A stretch of DNA of 64,000 nt from Haloarcula amylolytica JCM 13557 (GCF_000336615.1 NZ_AOLW01000018.1:59590-123589), one strand, 5' to 3'. Counted from the stretch's first letter, positions 7,845-16,651 are shown. The notes: generated from the sequence alone by a model not told the origin. Made by a program: numbers and translations.

Positions 7845-9116
7845 TTACTCCTCGAACCGTTTGCGGACGCTCTCGGCGTGGGCTTCCAGCCCTTCGGCTT
7901 CGGCGAGGGTCGTAATCGTATCCGCGATGTCGTCCAGTGAATCCTCGGAGAGCCGCTGGACCGTCGTCGACCGGACGAACGTGTCCACGGAGAGGCCGCC
8001 GGTGACCCGCGCGTTGCCGCCAGTCGGCAGGACGTGGTTCGTGCCGGTAGCGTAGTCGCCCGCCGCAACGGGGCTGTACGGGCCGAGGAACACGGACCCG
8101 GCGGAGGGAATCCGTTCGAGGAGTGATTCGTCGTCGTCGGCCTGAATCGAGAGGTGCTCGGCGGCGTACTCCTCGGCGAAAAGGACGGCCTCGCTCATCG
8201 AGCGAGCGAGGAGAACGCCGGACCCGTCGTTGTCCAGTGCGGCGCGGATAACTGCCTCGCGCTCCCGGCCGTCGGCTTGCTCGTCAACGGCGTCGACGAC
8301 CTGATCAGCAAGCTCTTCGTCGTCGGTGACGGCGACGACCGAGGCGTTCTCGTCGTGTTCGGCCTGGGCGACGAGGTCTGCCGCGACCAGTTCCGGGTCC
8401 GCGTCACCGTCGGCGACGACCATGATTTCGGAGGGGCCGGCGAGGAAGTCGATGGCAACGTCGCCGCGGACCTCGGCCTTCGCCGCCGTGACCCAGCGGT
8501 TGCCGGGGCCGACGACGATGTCGGTCGCGCTGACGGTCTCGGTCCCGTAGGCCAGCGCCGCGATGGCCTGTGCGCCGCCGACCTGATAGACGGCGTCGGC
8601 ACCCGCGACGTGGATGGCGGCCAGCGTAACGGGGTTGACCTCCTCGGCCGGCGGCGTGGCGACAGCGACGTGCTCGACGCCGGCGACCTTCGCCGGGATG
8701 ACGCCCATCAGCGCGCTGGAGGGGTAGGCCGCCGTGCCGCCGGGCGCGTACACGCCGGCGCTGTCGAGCGGGCGATAGCGGCGGCCGAGTTCCCGCCCCT
8801 CGAAGTCGTCGCGCCAGTCTTCGGGGACCTGCCGCTCGTGGAACGCGCGGATGTTCGCCGCGGCGTCCTCGATGGCCTCGCGCACGTCGTCGTCGATTTC
8901 CTCGTAGGCTCGCTCGGCGGCGTCCGTGATGTCGATGTTGCCCACCGACACGTCGTCGAACTCCTCGGCGAAGCGCCGGAGCGCAACGTCCCCTTCCTCG
9001 TGGACCTGCGAGACGATGTCGCGCACGTCGTCTCTGACGGCGTCGACGCCGGCGTCGCGGTCGAAGAAAGCGGCCCGCTCGTCGGGACCCAGGTCGGCTA
9101 TCGTCCGTACGTTCAT
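7845..9116 (-). CDS. hisD: Histidinol dehydrogenase
   Basis: The 423-residue enzyme oxidises L-histidinol to L-histidine with two NAD+ in the last two steps of histidine synthesis. Recognisable blocks in order are YAPGGTAAYPSSALMG, VGGAQAIAALAYGTE, VGPGNRWVTAAKAEVRG, DFLAGPSEIMVVADG and EYAAEHLSIQ, then GTNHVLPTGG near the C-terminus. The zinc and catalytic His/Glu residues fall in these blocks. The ATG at 9116 (MNVRTIADLGPDER) fits the family length. An upstream in-frame ATG at 9188 would run into the promoter gap. It stands alone, not in a his operon, as is common in haloarchaea. Confidence 0.95.
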   Translation of the reverse strand: MNVRTIADLGPDERAAFFDRDAGVDAVRDDVRDIVSQVHEEGDVALRRFAEEFDDVSVGNIDITDAAERAYEEIDDDVREAIEDAAANIRAFHERQVPEDWRDDFEGRELGRRYRPLDSAGVYAPGGTAAYPSSALMGVIPAKVAGVEHVAVATPPAEEVNPVTLAAIHVAGADAVYQVGGAQAIAALAYGTETVSATDIVVGPGNRWVTAAKAEVRGDVAIDFLAGPSEIMVVADGDADPELVAADLVAQAEHDENASVVAVTDDEELADQVVDAVDEQADGREREAVIRAALDNDGSGVLLARSMSEAVLFAEEYAAEHLSIQADDDESLLERIPSAGSVFLGPYSPVAAGDYATGTNHVLPTGGNARVTGGLSVDTFVRSTTVQRLSEDSLDDIADTITTLAEAEGLEAHAESVRKRFEE

Positions 9117-9193
9117 ACCCCTGATTCGGGACGGGGCAAAAAACGGGTTTCCCTTCTCGTCAGCGTTTTCCGGCACTCGGGCGTACACCGCCT

Positions 9194-10120
9194 ATGGCTT
9201 CAGTCGACGACCACCGTCGCCGGACGACCGACCTCCCTCCGGCGACGACCGAGTATTTCGCGCCCGAATTGGCGACTATTGATAGCTATCTGGAGACCGT
9301 CCCACCAACTATCGACACGGCGGCCGGCGACGCCGCAGTCGGCCCGATACACACCCTTCCGTGGTTCTACGTCGCCGACCTGACCGGCTGGCGCGGCAGC
9401 ACGCTCGCCCGGCTGCTGGCCGCAGAGCGAGACGCCGCCTGCTATGAACTCTCGGCTGGCGCTGCGGACGCGCTTCCGGCCCTGTGGTCTCTCATCGACG
9501 AGAGCGGCGACGGTCCCGTTGTGCTCCATCTGGAACTCCAAGGCGAAGGCGGGCGGGTTGTACGCACGCTTCGGGAGGCACTCCGGCGCGGCTACGAACA
9601 CAGCCCAGACGGCTGGGACGAGCCGGTGCGCGGCGAACCGGCGAACCTCTACGTCGTCTTCACCGATACGAACCCCTCGAAGCGACTGGCTGCGCCACTC
9701 CCAGCTGCAACCACGCCCACCACCGGCGCGGTCCTCTCGTATGCGCCCCGCCGGAGTATGCTTCCGGAACGGCCCGACGGGACGACCGTGCTCTCGGACC
9801 CGCCGGCGCTTCACGACCGCGAGGCCGAACTGGAGGGGTTCCTGCTGGCCGCGCTCGCCGAATACGGCGATGATGACGCTAGAGACCAGTACGTCGACCA
9901 CGCCGTCGAAATTCTGTCGATCACCCACTCGCTCATCGGGAAGCGCGACCTGCTGTTCGACGTGTCGCCGCGGCCCGCACTGAAATACGGGGCTCTCTTG
10001 GACAGGCTTTCGGTCGGTGCGGCGACGGAGCGACTCGGGCGGGACGTGCTCGGGCAGGTGCCACAGAGTCCCGGGAGCGAGGATATTCGGGCGACGCTGC
10101 AGGACTTACTGCCGAAGTAG
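9194..10120 (+). CDS. Conserved haloarchaeal protein of unknown function
   Basis: The soluble acidic 308-residue protein has no signal peptide or transmembrane span. Its middle has an alternating alpha/beta pattern (DGPVVLHLELQGEGGRVVR, then NLYVVFTDTNPSKRLAAPL). Its C-terminal half is helical, with EAELEGFLLAALAEYGDDD and DHAVEILSITHSLIGKRDLL. I see no catalytic motif and do not recognise a named family. It diverges from hisD, with the promoters presumably sharing the 77-bp gap. Confidence 0.55.
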   Translation: MASVDDHRRRTTDLPPATTEYFAPELATIDSYLETVPPTIDTAAGDAAVGPIHTLPWFYVADLTGWRGSTLARLLAAERDAACYELSAGAADALPALWSLIDESGDGPVVLHLELQGEGGRVVRTLREALRRGYEHSPDGWDEPVRGEPANLYVVFTDTNPSKRLAAPLPAATTPTTGAVLSYAPRRSMLPERPDGTTVLSDPPALHDREAELEGFLLAALAEYGDDDARDQYVDHAVEILSITHSLIGKRDLLFDVSPRPALKYGALLDRLSVGAATERLGRDVLGQVPQSPGSEDIRATLQDLLPK

Positions 10121-10158
10121 GTGGCCGAGAAGGCGGTTATAGCGCCGGCCGCACTCGC

Positions 10159-11340
10159 TCAGTTCGCGTCGCTCACGATTTTGATGACCGAGCCCTCCTC
10201 CAGTTCCGTCTCGTCGCTGATACGCCGGTTCTCGCGGGCGTCGACGGCGTGGATGTACCCGTCGCCGATGTCGGAGTGGACGGCGTAGGCGAGGTCTTTG
10301 GGCGTCGCGCCCTGGCGCAGCAGGAACGCGTCGGGGAGGACGTTCTCTTGGCCGTCGGTCCAGTGCGTTTCGTTCTGGACGGGGTAGGCCGTCAGGTGAT
10401 CGAGCAGGTCGTAGACGGCGGTGTCTAGAGCGCCCTGGACGCCGGTGCCACCCCACTCCTCCATGACGCCGCGGATGCGGTTCAGCCCCTCGCGTTGCTG
10501 GTCGCTCACGTCGCCGACGATGTCGAAGTCCGGGTCGCCGGGGTCGTAGTCGATGACGCCGGCCTGCGCGGCGTTGCGTAGCGCGAGTTCGCCGTCGGCC
10601 GTCGCGGGCACGACCACGTCGGCGGCCTCCTGCAGGGCCTCGATGTTACCTTCCGGGGCGATGTCGGCCTTGTTCGCGACGACGACGAGCGGCTTCGTCC
10701 GCTGGCGGATCTCCGTCGCCAGCGCCTCGCGGTGCTCGTCGGTCCAGGCGATGGGGTCCTCGGGGTACTCCAGATCCCGCAGCGTCCGCGCCACGTCGAG
10801 TTCGGAGGCCCCGACGCCGGCCAACATGTCCACCAGCGACTCGTCGAGCTTGAAATCCGGCGAGCGGGACTGGCGTTCGATGGACTCCCAGTTGCGGTCG
10901 ACGATGCTGGCGAGCCACAGGTCCATCTCCTCCTCGATGAAGTGAACGTCCTCGACGGGGTCGTGTTCGCCGACCTCGACAGGTTCACCCTCTGCATCAG
11001 TTCCGCCGGAGGCGTCGACGACGTTGAGAATTACGTCGGCGGTCGATAGCTCGTCGAGGAACTGGTTCCCGAGGCCGCGACCCTCGTGGGCCCCGGGGAC
11101 GAGGCCGGCCACGTCGATGAGTTCCACCGGGACGTAGCGCTTGCCGTCCCGGCAGTTGTCGTCGCCACAGCGCTCCTCCCGGTCGAGACAGGGGCACTCC
11201 GTTCGGACGTGGCTGACGCCGCGATTGGCGTCGATGGTGGTAAACGGGTAGTTCCCCACGTCCACGTCGGCCATCGTCGCCGCTTTGTAGAAAGTAGACT
11301 TGCCGGCGTTCGGTTTGCCGGCCAGCGCGATAGAGAGCAT
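10159..11340 (-). CDS. YchF-type (Obg family) redox-regulated ATPase/GTPase
   Basis: The 393-residue P-loop protein shows [19 protein letters not shown] (G1), the G3 region [20 protein letters not shown] and NKAD ([11 protein letters not shown]). The YchF coiled-coil insertion (about 115-200) and a C-terminal TGS domain ([19 protein letters not shown] to IKIVSDAN) follow. The archaeal Cys cluster [15 protein letters not shown] sits between switch regions. The family associates with ribosomes, and bacterial YchF prefers ATP. The ATG at 11340 is a clear start, although the same frame extends upstream without a stop. Confidence 0.92.
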   Translation of the reverse strand: MLSIALAGKPNAGKSTFYKAATMADVDVGNYPFTTIDANRGVSHVRTECPCLDREERCGDDNCRDGKRYVPVELIDVAGLVPGAHEGRGLGNQFLDELSTADVILNVVDASGGTDAEGEPVEVGEHDPVEDVHFIEEEMDLWLASIVDRNWESIERQSRSPDFKLDESLVDMLAGVGASELDVARTLRDLEYPEDPIAWTDEHREALATEIRQRTKPLVVVANKADIAPEGNIEALQEAADVVVPATADGELALRNAAQAGVIDYDPGDPDFDIVGDVSDQQREGLNRIRGVMEEWGGTGVQGALDTAVYDLLDHLTAYPVQNETHWTDGQENVLPDAFLLRQGATPKDLAYAVHSDIGDGYIHAVDARENRRISDETELEEGSVIKIVSDAN

Positions 11341-11387
11341 GGCAGATTCTACCAGTGGCCGCCGAAAGGGGGTTTCGGTTCGTGGCC

Positions 11388-12497
11388 CTACAGGCTGATC
11401 CGCTCGCCGCGCTCGTCGCTCCGTTCGATAGCGTCGAGGACCCGCTGTGCGGCGAGGCCGTCGGCGAAGGACGGCTCCTGTTCGCCGCCGTCGGCGACGG
11501 CTGAGAGGAATTCGTAGTTCTCGTGGACGAACGTGTGCTCCCAGCCGATGACGTGGCCGGGTGGCCACCAGTGGTCGACGTAGGGGTCGTCCTCGTCGGT
11601 GATAAGCACCTGCTGGAAGCCGCGGTCGCCCTCGGTGAGCACCTGCAGTTCGTTCAGCCGTTCGAGGTCGAACTTGATTGCGCCTTTCGACCCCTCGATT
11701 TCGATGGTGTGAGCGTTCTTGTGTCCGTTGGCGACGCGGGAGGCCTCCAGCGTTCCCATGGCGCCGCTGTCGAACGAAACCTGTGCGCTGTAGGCGTCGT
11801 CGACGGTCACCGGGTGCGTCTCGTCGCTTCCCTCTACGGGGCGTTCTTCCGTGAACGTCTGCAGGTGGCCGCTCACGTCGGTTATCTCGCCGGCGGCGTC
11901 GCCTAGCAGGAACCGGGCGAGGTCGACCGTGTGCGAGCCGAGGTCGCCGAGTGCCCCGCTTCCGGCCATCTCCGCGTCGTTGCGCCAGGACCACGGCGCG
12001 TCGGGGTCGACCAGCCAGTCCTGGAGGTACTGCCCGCGGAAGTGATGAATCTCGCCGAGTGTGCCGTCGTCGATGAGCCCCTTCGCGTACTGGATGGCCG
12101 GGACGAAGCGGTAGTTGAACGCCGCGCCCGCGGGCACGCCAGCGTCCGCGGCGGCCTCAGCCATTTCCTCCGCCGTATCGAGCGTGGGCGCGAGCGGTTT
12201 CTCACAGAAGGTCGGCGTGCCGGCCTCCAGCGCCGCGATTGACGGCTCTGCGTGGACGTGGTTCGGGCCGAGGTTGTAGAACACGTCTACCTCGTCGACG
12301 ATATCCCGCCAGTCCGTTGCAGTCCGGTCAAAGCCGAACTGGTCGGCTGCGTCGGCCAGTGCGTCCTCGTCGCGGCCGACGAGTACGTCCTTGTTGACCG
12401 CCGGCGCTTCGGGGAAGAACATGGGCAGGCGGTCCAGCGCGTTCGCGTGGGCCTTTCCCATGAATCGATAGCCGAGCATGCCGATATCGAGGGTCAT
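11388..12497 (-). CDS. Gfo/Idh/MocA-family NAD(P)-dependent oxidoreductase
   Basis: The 369-residue two-domain dehydrogenase starts MTLDIGMLGYRFMGKAHANA, which holds a modified Rossmann glycine loop. The EKP motif (PTFCEKPLAPTLD, about 100) carries the catalytic lysine. The substrate domain includes FNYRFVPAIQYAK and GALGDLGSHTVDLARFLLG. It probably oxidises or reduces a sugar or inositol-like polyol; the epimerase gene at 14027 is a likely pathway partner. The start has an 8-base Shine-Dalgarno match (minus-strand GAGGTGAT, 12501-12508) and overlaps by ATGA the stop of an upstream ORF. That ORF begins with a second copy of this gene's first 12 codons. Confidence 0.9.
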   Translation of the reverse strand: MTLDIGMLGYRFMGKAHANALDRLPMFFPEAPAVNKDVLVGRDEDALADAADQFGFDRTATDWRDIVDEVDVFYNLGPNHVHAEPSIAALEAGTPTFCEKPLAPTLDTAEEMAEAAADAGVPAGAAFNYRFVPAIQYAKGLIDDGTLGEIHHFRGQYLQDWLVDPDAPWSWRNDAEMAGSGALGDLGSHTVDLARFLLGDAAGEITDVSGHLQTFTEERPVEGSDETHPVTVDDAYSAQVSFDSGAMGTLEASRVANGHKNAHTIEIEGSKGAIKFDLERLNELQVLTEGDRGFQQVLITDEDDPYVDHWWPPGHVIGWEHTFVHENYEFLSAVADGGEQEPSFADGLAAQRVLDAIERSDERGERISL

Positions 12498-12500
12498 GCC

Positions 12501-12508
12501 ATCACCTC
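12501..12508 (-). promoter_or_regulatory. Strong Shine-Dalgarno site for the oxidoreductase at 12497
   Basis: The minus strand reads GAGGTGAT, a perfect match to the anti-SD end of archaeal 16S rRNA, 3 nt before the ATG at 12497. This is unusual in a genome where most starts here look leaderless. It explains how an internal start behind the leader ORF could be translated. Confidence 0.65.
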
Positions 12509-12516
12509 AGTTGTAC

Positions 12517-12661
12517 CGCGAGTGAGCGAAGCGAACGAGCGGCCTTTTTCGCCACCGAAAGACTCGCGTCGCTCGTCTTTCGAGCCTTGCTTCACTTCGT
12601 TCAGCAAGACCACGTTTTTGCCGCGAGTGGTGGCCGAAGGCCACCCGAGCGGGAAAAAGGT
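12517..12661. repeat. Hairpin-rich inserted segment between the two 5'-end copies
   Basis: The segment holds a run of short perfect inverted repeats: CGAAAGAC with GTCTTTCG, CTTGCT with AGCAAG, and GGTGGCC with GGCCACC around a GAA loop. It also has two related words (CCGCGAGTG followed by GAGCGG and a T or A run). Such GAGCGAAGCGA-type sequences recur between haloarchaeal genes. Related sequence appears after metE (22348-22440) and after dapD (63700-63890). Confidence 0.6.
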
Positions 12662-12805
12662 GGCCGTGAATCGATAGCCGAGCATCCCAATGTCCAGTGT
12701 CATGCGCGGCTGTTCACTCGGGGCCGAAATAACACTCATGGTGACGGCAGGGCGGCGGGCCGCACCGAGGGAAAAGCCAAAACCGGATGCGTGCGTTGAC
12801 AGCGC

Positions 12806-13186
12806 ATGGCCACTGAAACGACCGTCCGCATCGAGGACATCATGTCGACGCCGTTAGAGACTATTTCTGCCGACGAAACCGTCAAAGCGGCTGCGACGCA
12901 GATGCAAGCGCAGAACATCAACGGCATCTTCGTCCCGGGGGCGCAGGCGGGCATCATCACGACCACGGACATCGTCGACGCCGTCGCGGCCGGGAAGGAC
13001 CTCTCGTCGGCGACCGTCGGCGACGTGATGACGTCGCCGGTCGAGCGGGTGACGACCTCGCTCGAACTCGGCGAGGCCGCAGCGATGATGACGACCTACG
13101 ACATCAAGCACCTCCCCGTCATCGACGAGCATCAGGACTACGTCGGCATGGTGTCGTCGACGGATATCACGAAGGCACTCTCCTGA
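12806..13186 (+). CDS. Tandem CBS-domain protein
   Basis: The 126-residue protein is two CBS motifs: RIEDIMSTPLETISADETV up to GIITTTDIVDAV, then VGDVMTSPVERVTTSLELG up to GMVSSTDITKAL. A Bateman module of this kind binds adenine nucleotides or S-adenosyl ligands and senses energy or redox state. No effector domain is fused, so it probably acts by binding a partner protein. It diverges from the oxidoreductase leader. Confidence 0.9.
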   Translation: MATETTVRIEDIMSTPLETISADETVKAAATQMQAQNINGIFVPGAQAGIITTTDIVDAVAAGKDLSSATVGDVMTSPVERVTTSLELGEAAAMMTTYDIKHLPVIDEHQDYVGMVSSTDITKALS

Positions 13187-13217
13187 AGACGGGTTTTCCG
13201 GCAAACTTCGGCGGGGC

Positions 13218-13931
13218 TCAGATAAAGTCGTCCAGAGCGGAGCGGTCGCCGTCGTTGTCGCCTGTTCCGGGCAGTGCATCGGCGATAGCCGAGGTGAACG
13301 AGCCGAGGCCGCGCGTCTGATACCAGACCGTTCCGGGGCCGGTGAAATCCATCACGATCCCTTCGCCGCTGAGTAGCGTCGATTTCAGGCCGCCGACGCG
13401 GTGGGCGTCGAAGTTGACCGACTCCTCCCAGGCGACGACGTGGTCGTTGTCGATGGTGTAGGACTCGCCGGCGTCGAGTTCGACGGTTTCCAGCCCGCCG
13501 AAGGCCTCGATGAGGACGTTTCCGGTCCCCTTTAGCGCCAGCGGCGTGATGCTCGCGCCGGCTAGCATCGACTTGATACCACCGAACTCGGAGTCGATGT
13601 CGATATCCGGGTCGGCTGCGAGGAACGCCCCGTCGACGGCGTACAACGTCTCGCCAGTGAGTTCGTGGTGGTGGACGTCACCGGGCGTCGGCGGCGCGAG
13701 GGTTACGGTCCCGGGGCCGCCCTTAGCAGTGAACTCGTTCGCCAGGAGCGACTCACCGCCGAGCATCGACTTCGCGGAGCTGAGGAGGCCGTCCCGGCTG
13801 GTCGTCGTCTCGATTTCGATGGTCGGCGAGTGGCTGACCATCGCACCGGGTTCCGCGAGTATCGATTCGCCGCTGTCGAGGGCAACGCGGACGTGCGTGT
13901 ACGAGGGCTTGTGTGTGAGTTCGATGTCCAT
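13218..13931 (-). CDS. AIM24-family protein (TIGR00266-like)
   Basis: The 237-residue protein is built of repeated beta strands with the family's EPGAMVSHSPTIEIETTT start, repeated GGESLLANEFTAKGGPGTV and GGIKSMLAGASITPLALKG units, and GGLKSTLLSGEGIVMDFTGPG. It forms a double-psi or beta-prism-like core known from AIM24/TIGR00266 proteins. The cellular role is not known. An exact inverted repeat (13940-13959) lies between its TATA box and start, suggesting control by a repressor. Confidence 0.88.
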   Translation of the reverse strand: MDIELTHKPSYTHVRVALDSGESILAEPGAMVSHSPTIEIETTTSRDGLLSSAKSMLGGESLLANEFTAKGGPGTVTLAPPTPGDVHHHELTGETLYAVDGAFLAADPDIDIDSEFGGIKSMLAGASITPLALKGTGNVLIEAFGGLETVELDAGESYTIDNDHVVAWEESVNFDAHRVGGLKSTLLSGEGIVMDFTGPGTVWYQTRGLGSFTSAIADALPGTGDNDGDRSALDDFI

Positions 13932-13939
13932 AACGTGTC

Positions 13940-13959
13940 ACTGGATACGGTAATCCAGT
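13940..13959. promoter_or_regulatory. Candidate operator upstream of the AIM24 gene
   Basis: ACTGGAT, a 6-nt spacer and ATCCAGT form a perfect 7-bp inverted repeat. It lies 9 nt before the ATG at 13931 and downstream of a TATA-like CTTATATAC (13977-13985, minus strand), that is, inside the transcribed leader. This geometry suits a repressor site. Confidence 0.5.
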
Positions 13960-14026
13960 CGGAATATCTCCCAGACAGTATATAAGTATGAGTGCCAGAA
14001 AAAGACCGCACTACCGCCCGTATCGC

Positions 14027-14995
14027 TTACTCAGCCCAGTAAGCGTCACCGGGCTGTGTCTCGAAGACGGCGCGGTCAAGCACGTCGACGGCCTTCTCCA
14101 GTCCCTCGCGTGCGCTGGTCAGCGAGTCCTCGTGTTCGATGGAGAGCGCGCCGTCGTAGCCGATCATCCGCAGCGTCGACACCACGTCCTTCCAGTGGGA
14201 TTCGTCGTGCCCATAGCCGATAGAGCGGAACAGCCACGACCGGTCCGCTTCGTCTGTGTACGGTGCGGTGTCCAGCACGCCCTTCTCCCGGGCGTTCGAC
14301 TCGTACACTTTCGTGTCCTTGGCGTGGAAGTGATGGATGGCGTCGTGTTCGCCGAGCAGGCGGATGGCCTCGGTCACGTCGATGCCCTGCCAGTACAGGT
14401 GCGACGGGTCGAAGTTCGCGCCGATGCGGTCGTTCGTCCGCCGGCGCAGTTCCAGCAGGCTGCGGGGCTCGTACACCAGCATGTTCGGGTGCATCTCGAT
14501 GGCGACGTCCACGTCGTGTGCGCCGGCGTGGGCCGCGAGGTCCGACCAGTACTCGTCGGCGACGCGCCACTGGTACTCGTGGGCGTCGGCGTGTTCGGTT
14601 GGCCACGGCGCGGTAATCCAGTTCGGCACCTCGTCGTCGGGGCCACCGGCGGGCAGGCCAGAGAACCCCGTGACGGTGTTCACATCGAGCTGGTCGGCCA
14701 GCCGAATCGCTTCCCTGAGTTCCCGGTCGGCCTCGGCGGCCTGCTCGTCGTCAGGATGGAGCGGATTGTTGTGGGTCGCCAGTGCGCTCACCCGAAGGCC
14801 GTGCTCGTCCAGGAGTGCCTCGAGTTCGGCCTGCTTCTCCTCGTTGTCGAGATACGCCTGGCGGTCGAGGTGGTCGTCACCGGGGAAGCCGCCACATCCC
14901 AGTTCGACCGCATCGATCCCCAGGTCGTCGAGGTACGCCAGCGCCTCGTCGAGCGACTGCCCGCCCAGGGGAACCGTCAGTACACCGATATCCAT
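14027..14995 (-). CDS. Sugar phosphate isomerase/epimerase (xylose isomerase-like TIM barrel)
   Basis: The 322-residue protein of the AP endonuclease-2 superfamily starts MDIGVLTVPLGGQSLDEALA. Metal-ligand motifs in order are DAVELGCGGFPGDDH, VDVAIEMHPNM, GANFDPSHLYWQG, IHHFHAKDTKV and GALSIEHEDSL. This Glu/Asp/His/Glu set is typical of IolE/IolI- and TIM-barrel epimerases. It probably isomerises a keto-sugar or inositol derivative and pairs functionally with the Gfo/Idh/MocA gene 1.5 kb away. The ATG at 14995 is chosen over an in-frame upstream start that would add a poorly fitting 23-residue leader. Confidence 0.88.
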   Translation of the reverse strand: MDIGVLTVPLGGQSLDEALAYLDDLGIDAVELGCGGFPGDDHLDRQAYLDNEEKQAELEALLDEHGLRVSALATHNNPLHPDDEQAAEADRELREAIRLADQLDVNTVTGFSGLPAGGPDDEVPNWITAPWPTEHADAHEYQWRVADEYWSDLAAHAGAHDVDVAIEMHPNMLVYEPRSLLELRRRTNDRIGANFDPSHLYWQGIDVTEAIRLLGEHDAIHHFHAKDTKVYESNAREKGVLDTAPYTDEADRSWLFRSIGYGHDESHWKDVVSTLRMIGYDGALSIEHEDSLTSAREGLEKAVDVLDRAVFETQPGDAYWAE

Positions 14996-15139
14996 GGCCG
15001 GGGATACAACCGGTGTTGAAAAAAACGTACTGCCGTCACCGCGCCCCATCTGGTCGACCAGCAAGCGGTACGGACCGGAGACAGGACCGTGATAGACTGT
15101 GGCGTAAAGGCTTAACCCGGGGCGTACAGTGGTTTACTC

Positions 15140-16012
15140 ATGATTGTGGCCGTACTCGGCACCGGACGACGAGGGCGGGATATCGCACAGCGATGTGTCC
15201 GTGCGGGCCACGAGGTGCGTCTTCGGGGGACGGATGCGACGGCTGTGATGGACCGCGTCGACGAGATTCGGCACGCACTCAACGGGGATGTCTCGGCCGG
15301 TATCGACGGAACCACCGGACTCGAAAGTGCCGTCAGCGGCAGCGATATCGTCATCGACGCAACCGATGGCGAAACGGACAACCACCGGGAAGTCGTCGCC
15401 GAAACTGAGACGATGGTCGAGGATGAGACGCTCATCGCCGTCAGCGACACGTCGCTGTCGGTGACCGCAGTCGCGACTGGCCTGCTGAGTCCGGACCGAG
15501 CAGTCGGACTCAACCTCGTCGATCCACCAGATGGCGCTATCGTCGAGGTCGTCATCGCCGAGCAGACGACGGCGGCGACCCGCGACCGAGTCACCGACTT
15601 CGTCGAGAGCTTGGACGCGTCGCCGGTCGTCGTCCGCGACACGCCGGGATTTGCCGCGCTACGCCTCGAACTCGCTACCATCGTCGAAGCCGTTCGGATG
15701 GTCGAGGACGGCGTCGCCGGGATTCGGGACATCGACCGGACGTTCGAGCGCGGCGATTCGGACCGCGACGGGCCACTCGTCCGGGCCGACCGCCACGGGC
15801 TGGAAACAGTGCTAACCGCGCTCGAAGACCTCGCCGACCGGCTCGACGAGCGGTTCGAACCGCCGGCGTTGCTCCGACAGAAAGTCGAGGACGGGCAACG
15901 TGGCGCTGTCGCTGGCGAGGGATTCTACGTCTGGGAAGACGGTACCCCGACGGCCGGTGCCGAACCGGACCCGGACGTGCCAACACGAGATAGCGAGTCC
16001 GATATCAGATGA
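15140..16012 (+). CDS. 3-hydroxyacyl-CoA dehydrogenase-like NAD-binding protein
   Basis: The 290-residue protein begins with a Rossmann motif MIVAVLGTGRRGRDIAQRCV. It keeps the domain order of 3-hydroxyacyl-CoA dehydrogenases: NAD domain to about 175 (VGLNLVDPPDGAIVEVV, VVVRDTPGFAALRLEL), then a helical C-terminal domain ending GEGFYVWEDG. The usual catalytic-loop histidine (GLHFFNP) is replaced by GLNLVDPP, so activity on hydroxyacyl-CoA is doubtful. The ATG at 15140 is supported by a TTAACC box 27 nt upstream. It overlaps the next gene by 4 nt. Confidence 0.8.
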   Translation: MIVAVLGTGRRGRDIAQRCVRAGHEVRLRGTDATAVMDRVDEIRHALNGDVSAGIDGTTGLESAVSGSDIVIDATDGETDNHREVVAETETMVEDETLIAVSDTSLSVTAVATGLLSPDRAVGLNLVDPPDGAIVEVVIAEQTTAATRDRVTDFVESLDASPVVVRDTPGFAALRLELATIVEAVRMVEDGVAGIRDIDRTFERGDSDRDGPLVRADRHGLETVLTALEDLADRLDERFEPPALLRQKVEDGQRGAVAGEGFYVWEDGTPTAGAEPDPDVPTRDSESDIR

Positions 16013-16608
16013 GTTCGCAGGAGGACCCACCGGCCGAACTGGACCCAGAAGACGACGAATTCGCGGCCCTGTTCGACGAACTTCAGGAGCTCGAACAGCT
16101 CGTCGACTCCGAGGACGAGCGACGGCAGGTCCGGGACGCGATGCGCGCGGCCGCGGACTCTCAGGACCACGAACCCGCGACCTTCGGCCGGGTCGTCTGG
16201 GGCTTTGGCCGGTCAGACCTCGCGGAGGCACTGCTGGGTTCGCTGCTGTTCGGGATTCCCATGGCGGTCGAGGGCGGAACTATCGACGCCGGCCGGCATA
16301 TCGCCCAGCACCCGCTGTATCTCGCCGCGACAGTCGCTATCGCTGTCGGGCTGGTCATCTCCATTCTGTACGTGGCCGAGTTTCAGGACGTTCGGGTGGC
16401 GAACCCGATTTTCGGATTCATCCCGCGGCGACTCGTCGGCGTCACCGGGACGGCACTCGTCGTCTCCGTCGCACTGCTTACTGGCTGGGGGCTGGTCGAG
16501 TGGTCGACCGACCCCGCGGTCGTCTACGAGTCGGCCTGCATCTGTGCTGTGGCGTTCGTTCCGATGGCAATCGGCGCTGCGCTCGGGGACATCCTGCCCG
16601 GGAACTAG
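16009..16608 (+). CDS. DUF2391-family membrane protein
   Basis: The 199-residue protein has an acidic coiled-coil-prone N-terminal third (about 1-60, many Asp/Glu/Gln) and a membrane domain of about five spans starting near residue 75. FGRSDLAEALLGSLLFGIPMAVEGG and VANPIFGFIPRRL segments are typical of DUF2391 integral membrane proteins. The role is unknown. The start ATG overlaps the preceding stop (ATGA), so the two are co-translated. Confidence 0.75.
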   Translation: MSSQEDPPAELDPEDDEFAALFDELQELEQLVDSEDERRQVRDAMRAAADSQDHEPATFGRVVWGFGRSDLAEALLGSLLFGIPMAVEGGTIDAGRHIAQHPLYLAATVAIAVGLVISILYVAEFQDVRVANPIFGFIPRRLVGVTGTALVVSVALLTGWGLVEWSTDPAVVYESACICAVAFVPMAIGAALGDILPGN

Positions 16609-16651
16609 GGCCATGCCAGTCACTCGCGGTGGCGGTCGCGTTTGGCAATCG

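Larger units (their letters stand above)
12494..12703 (-). pseudogene. Relic or leader ORF starting with a second copy of the oxidoreductase 5' end
   Basis: Starting at the ATG at 12703, the first 12 codons encode MTLDIGMLGYRF, identical to the start of the gene at 12497. Five of the first six codons differ, all synonymously; the next six are identical. The frame then continues through unrelated hairpin-rich DNA for 57 codons. It ends in TGA (12494-12496), which overlaps the ATG of the full gene. A TATA-like GTTATT lies about 27 nt before 12703, so this ORF, not the full gene, has the promoter-proximal leaderless start. It may be a recombination relic of a paralogue, a functional leader, or both. 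Confidence 0.7.

Noticed and set aside
8154..9383. Long plus-strand frame over hisD
   Set aside because: Antisense shadow of a GC-rich gene; the minus strand has full hisD motifs.
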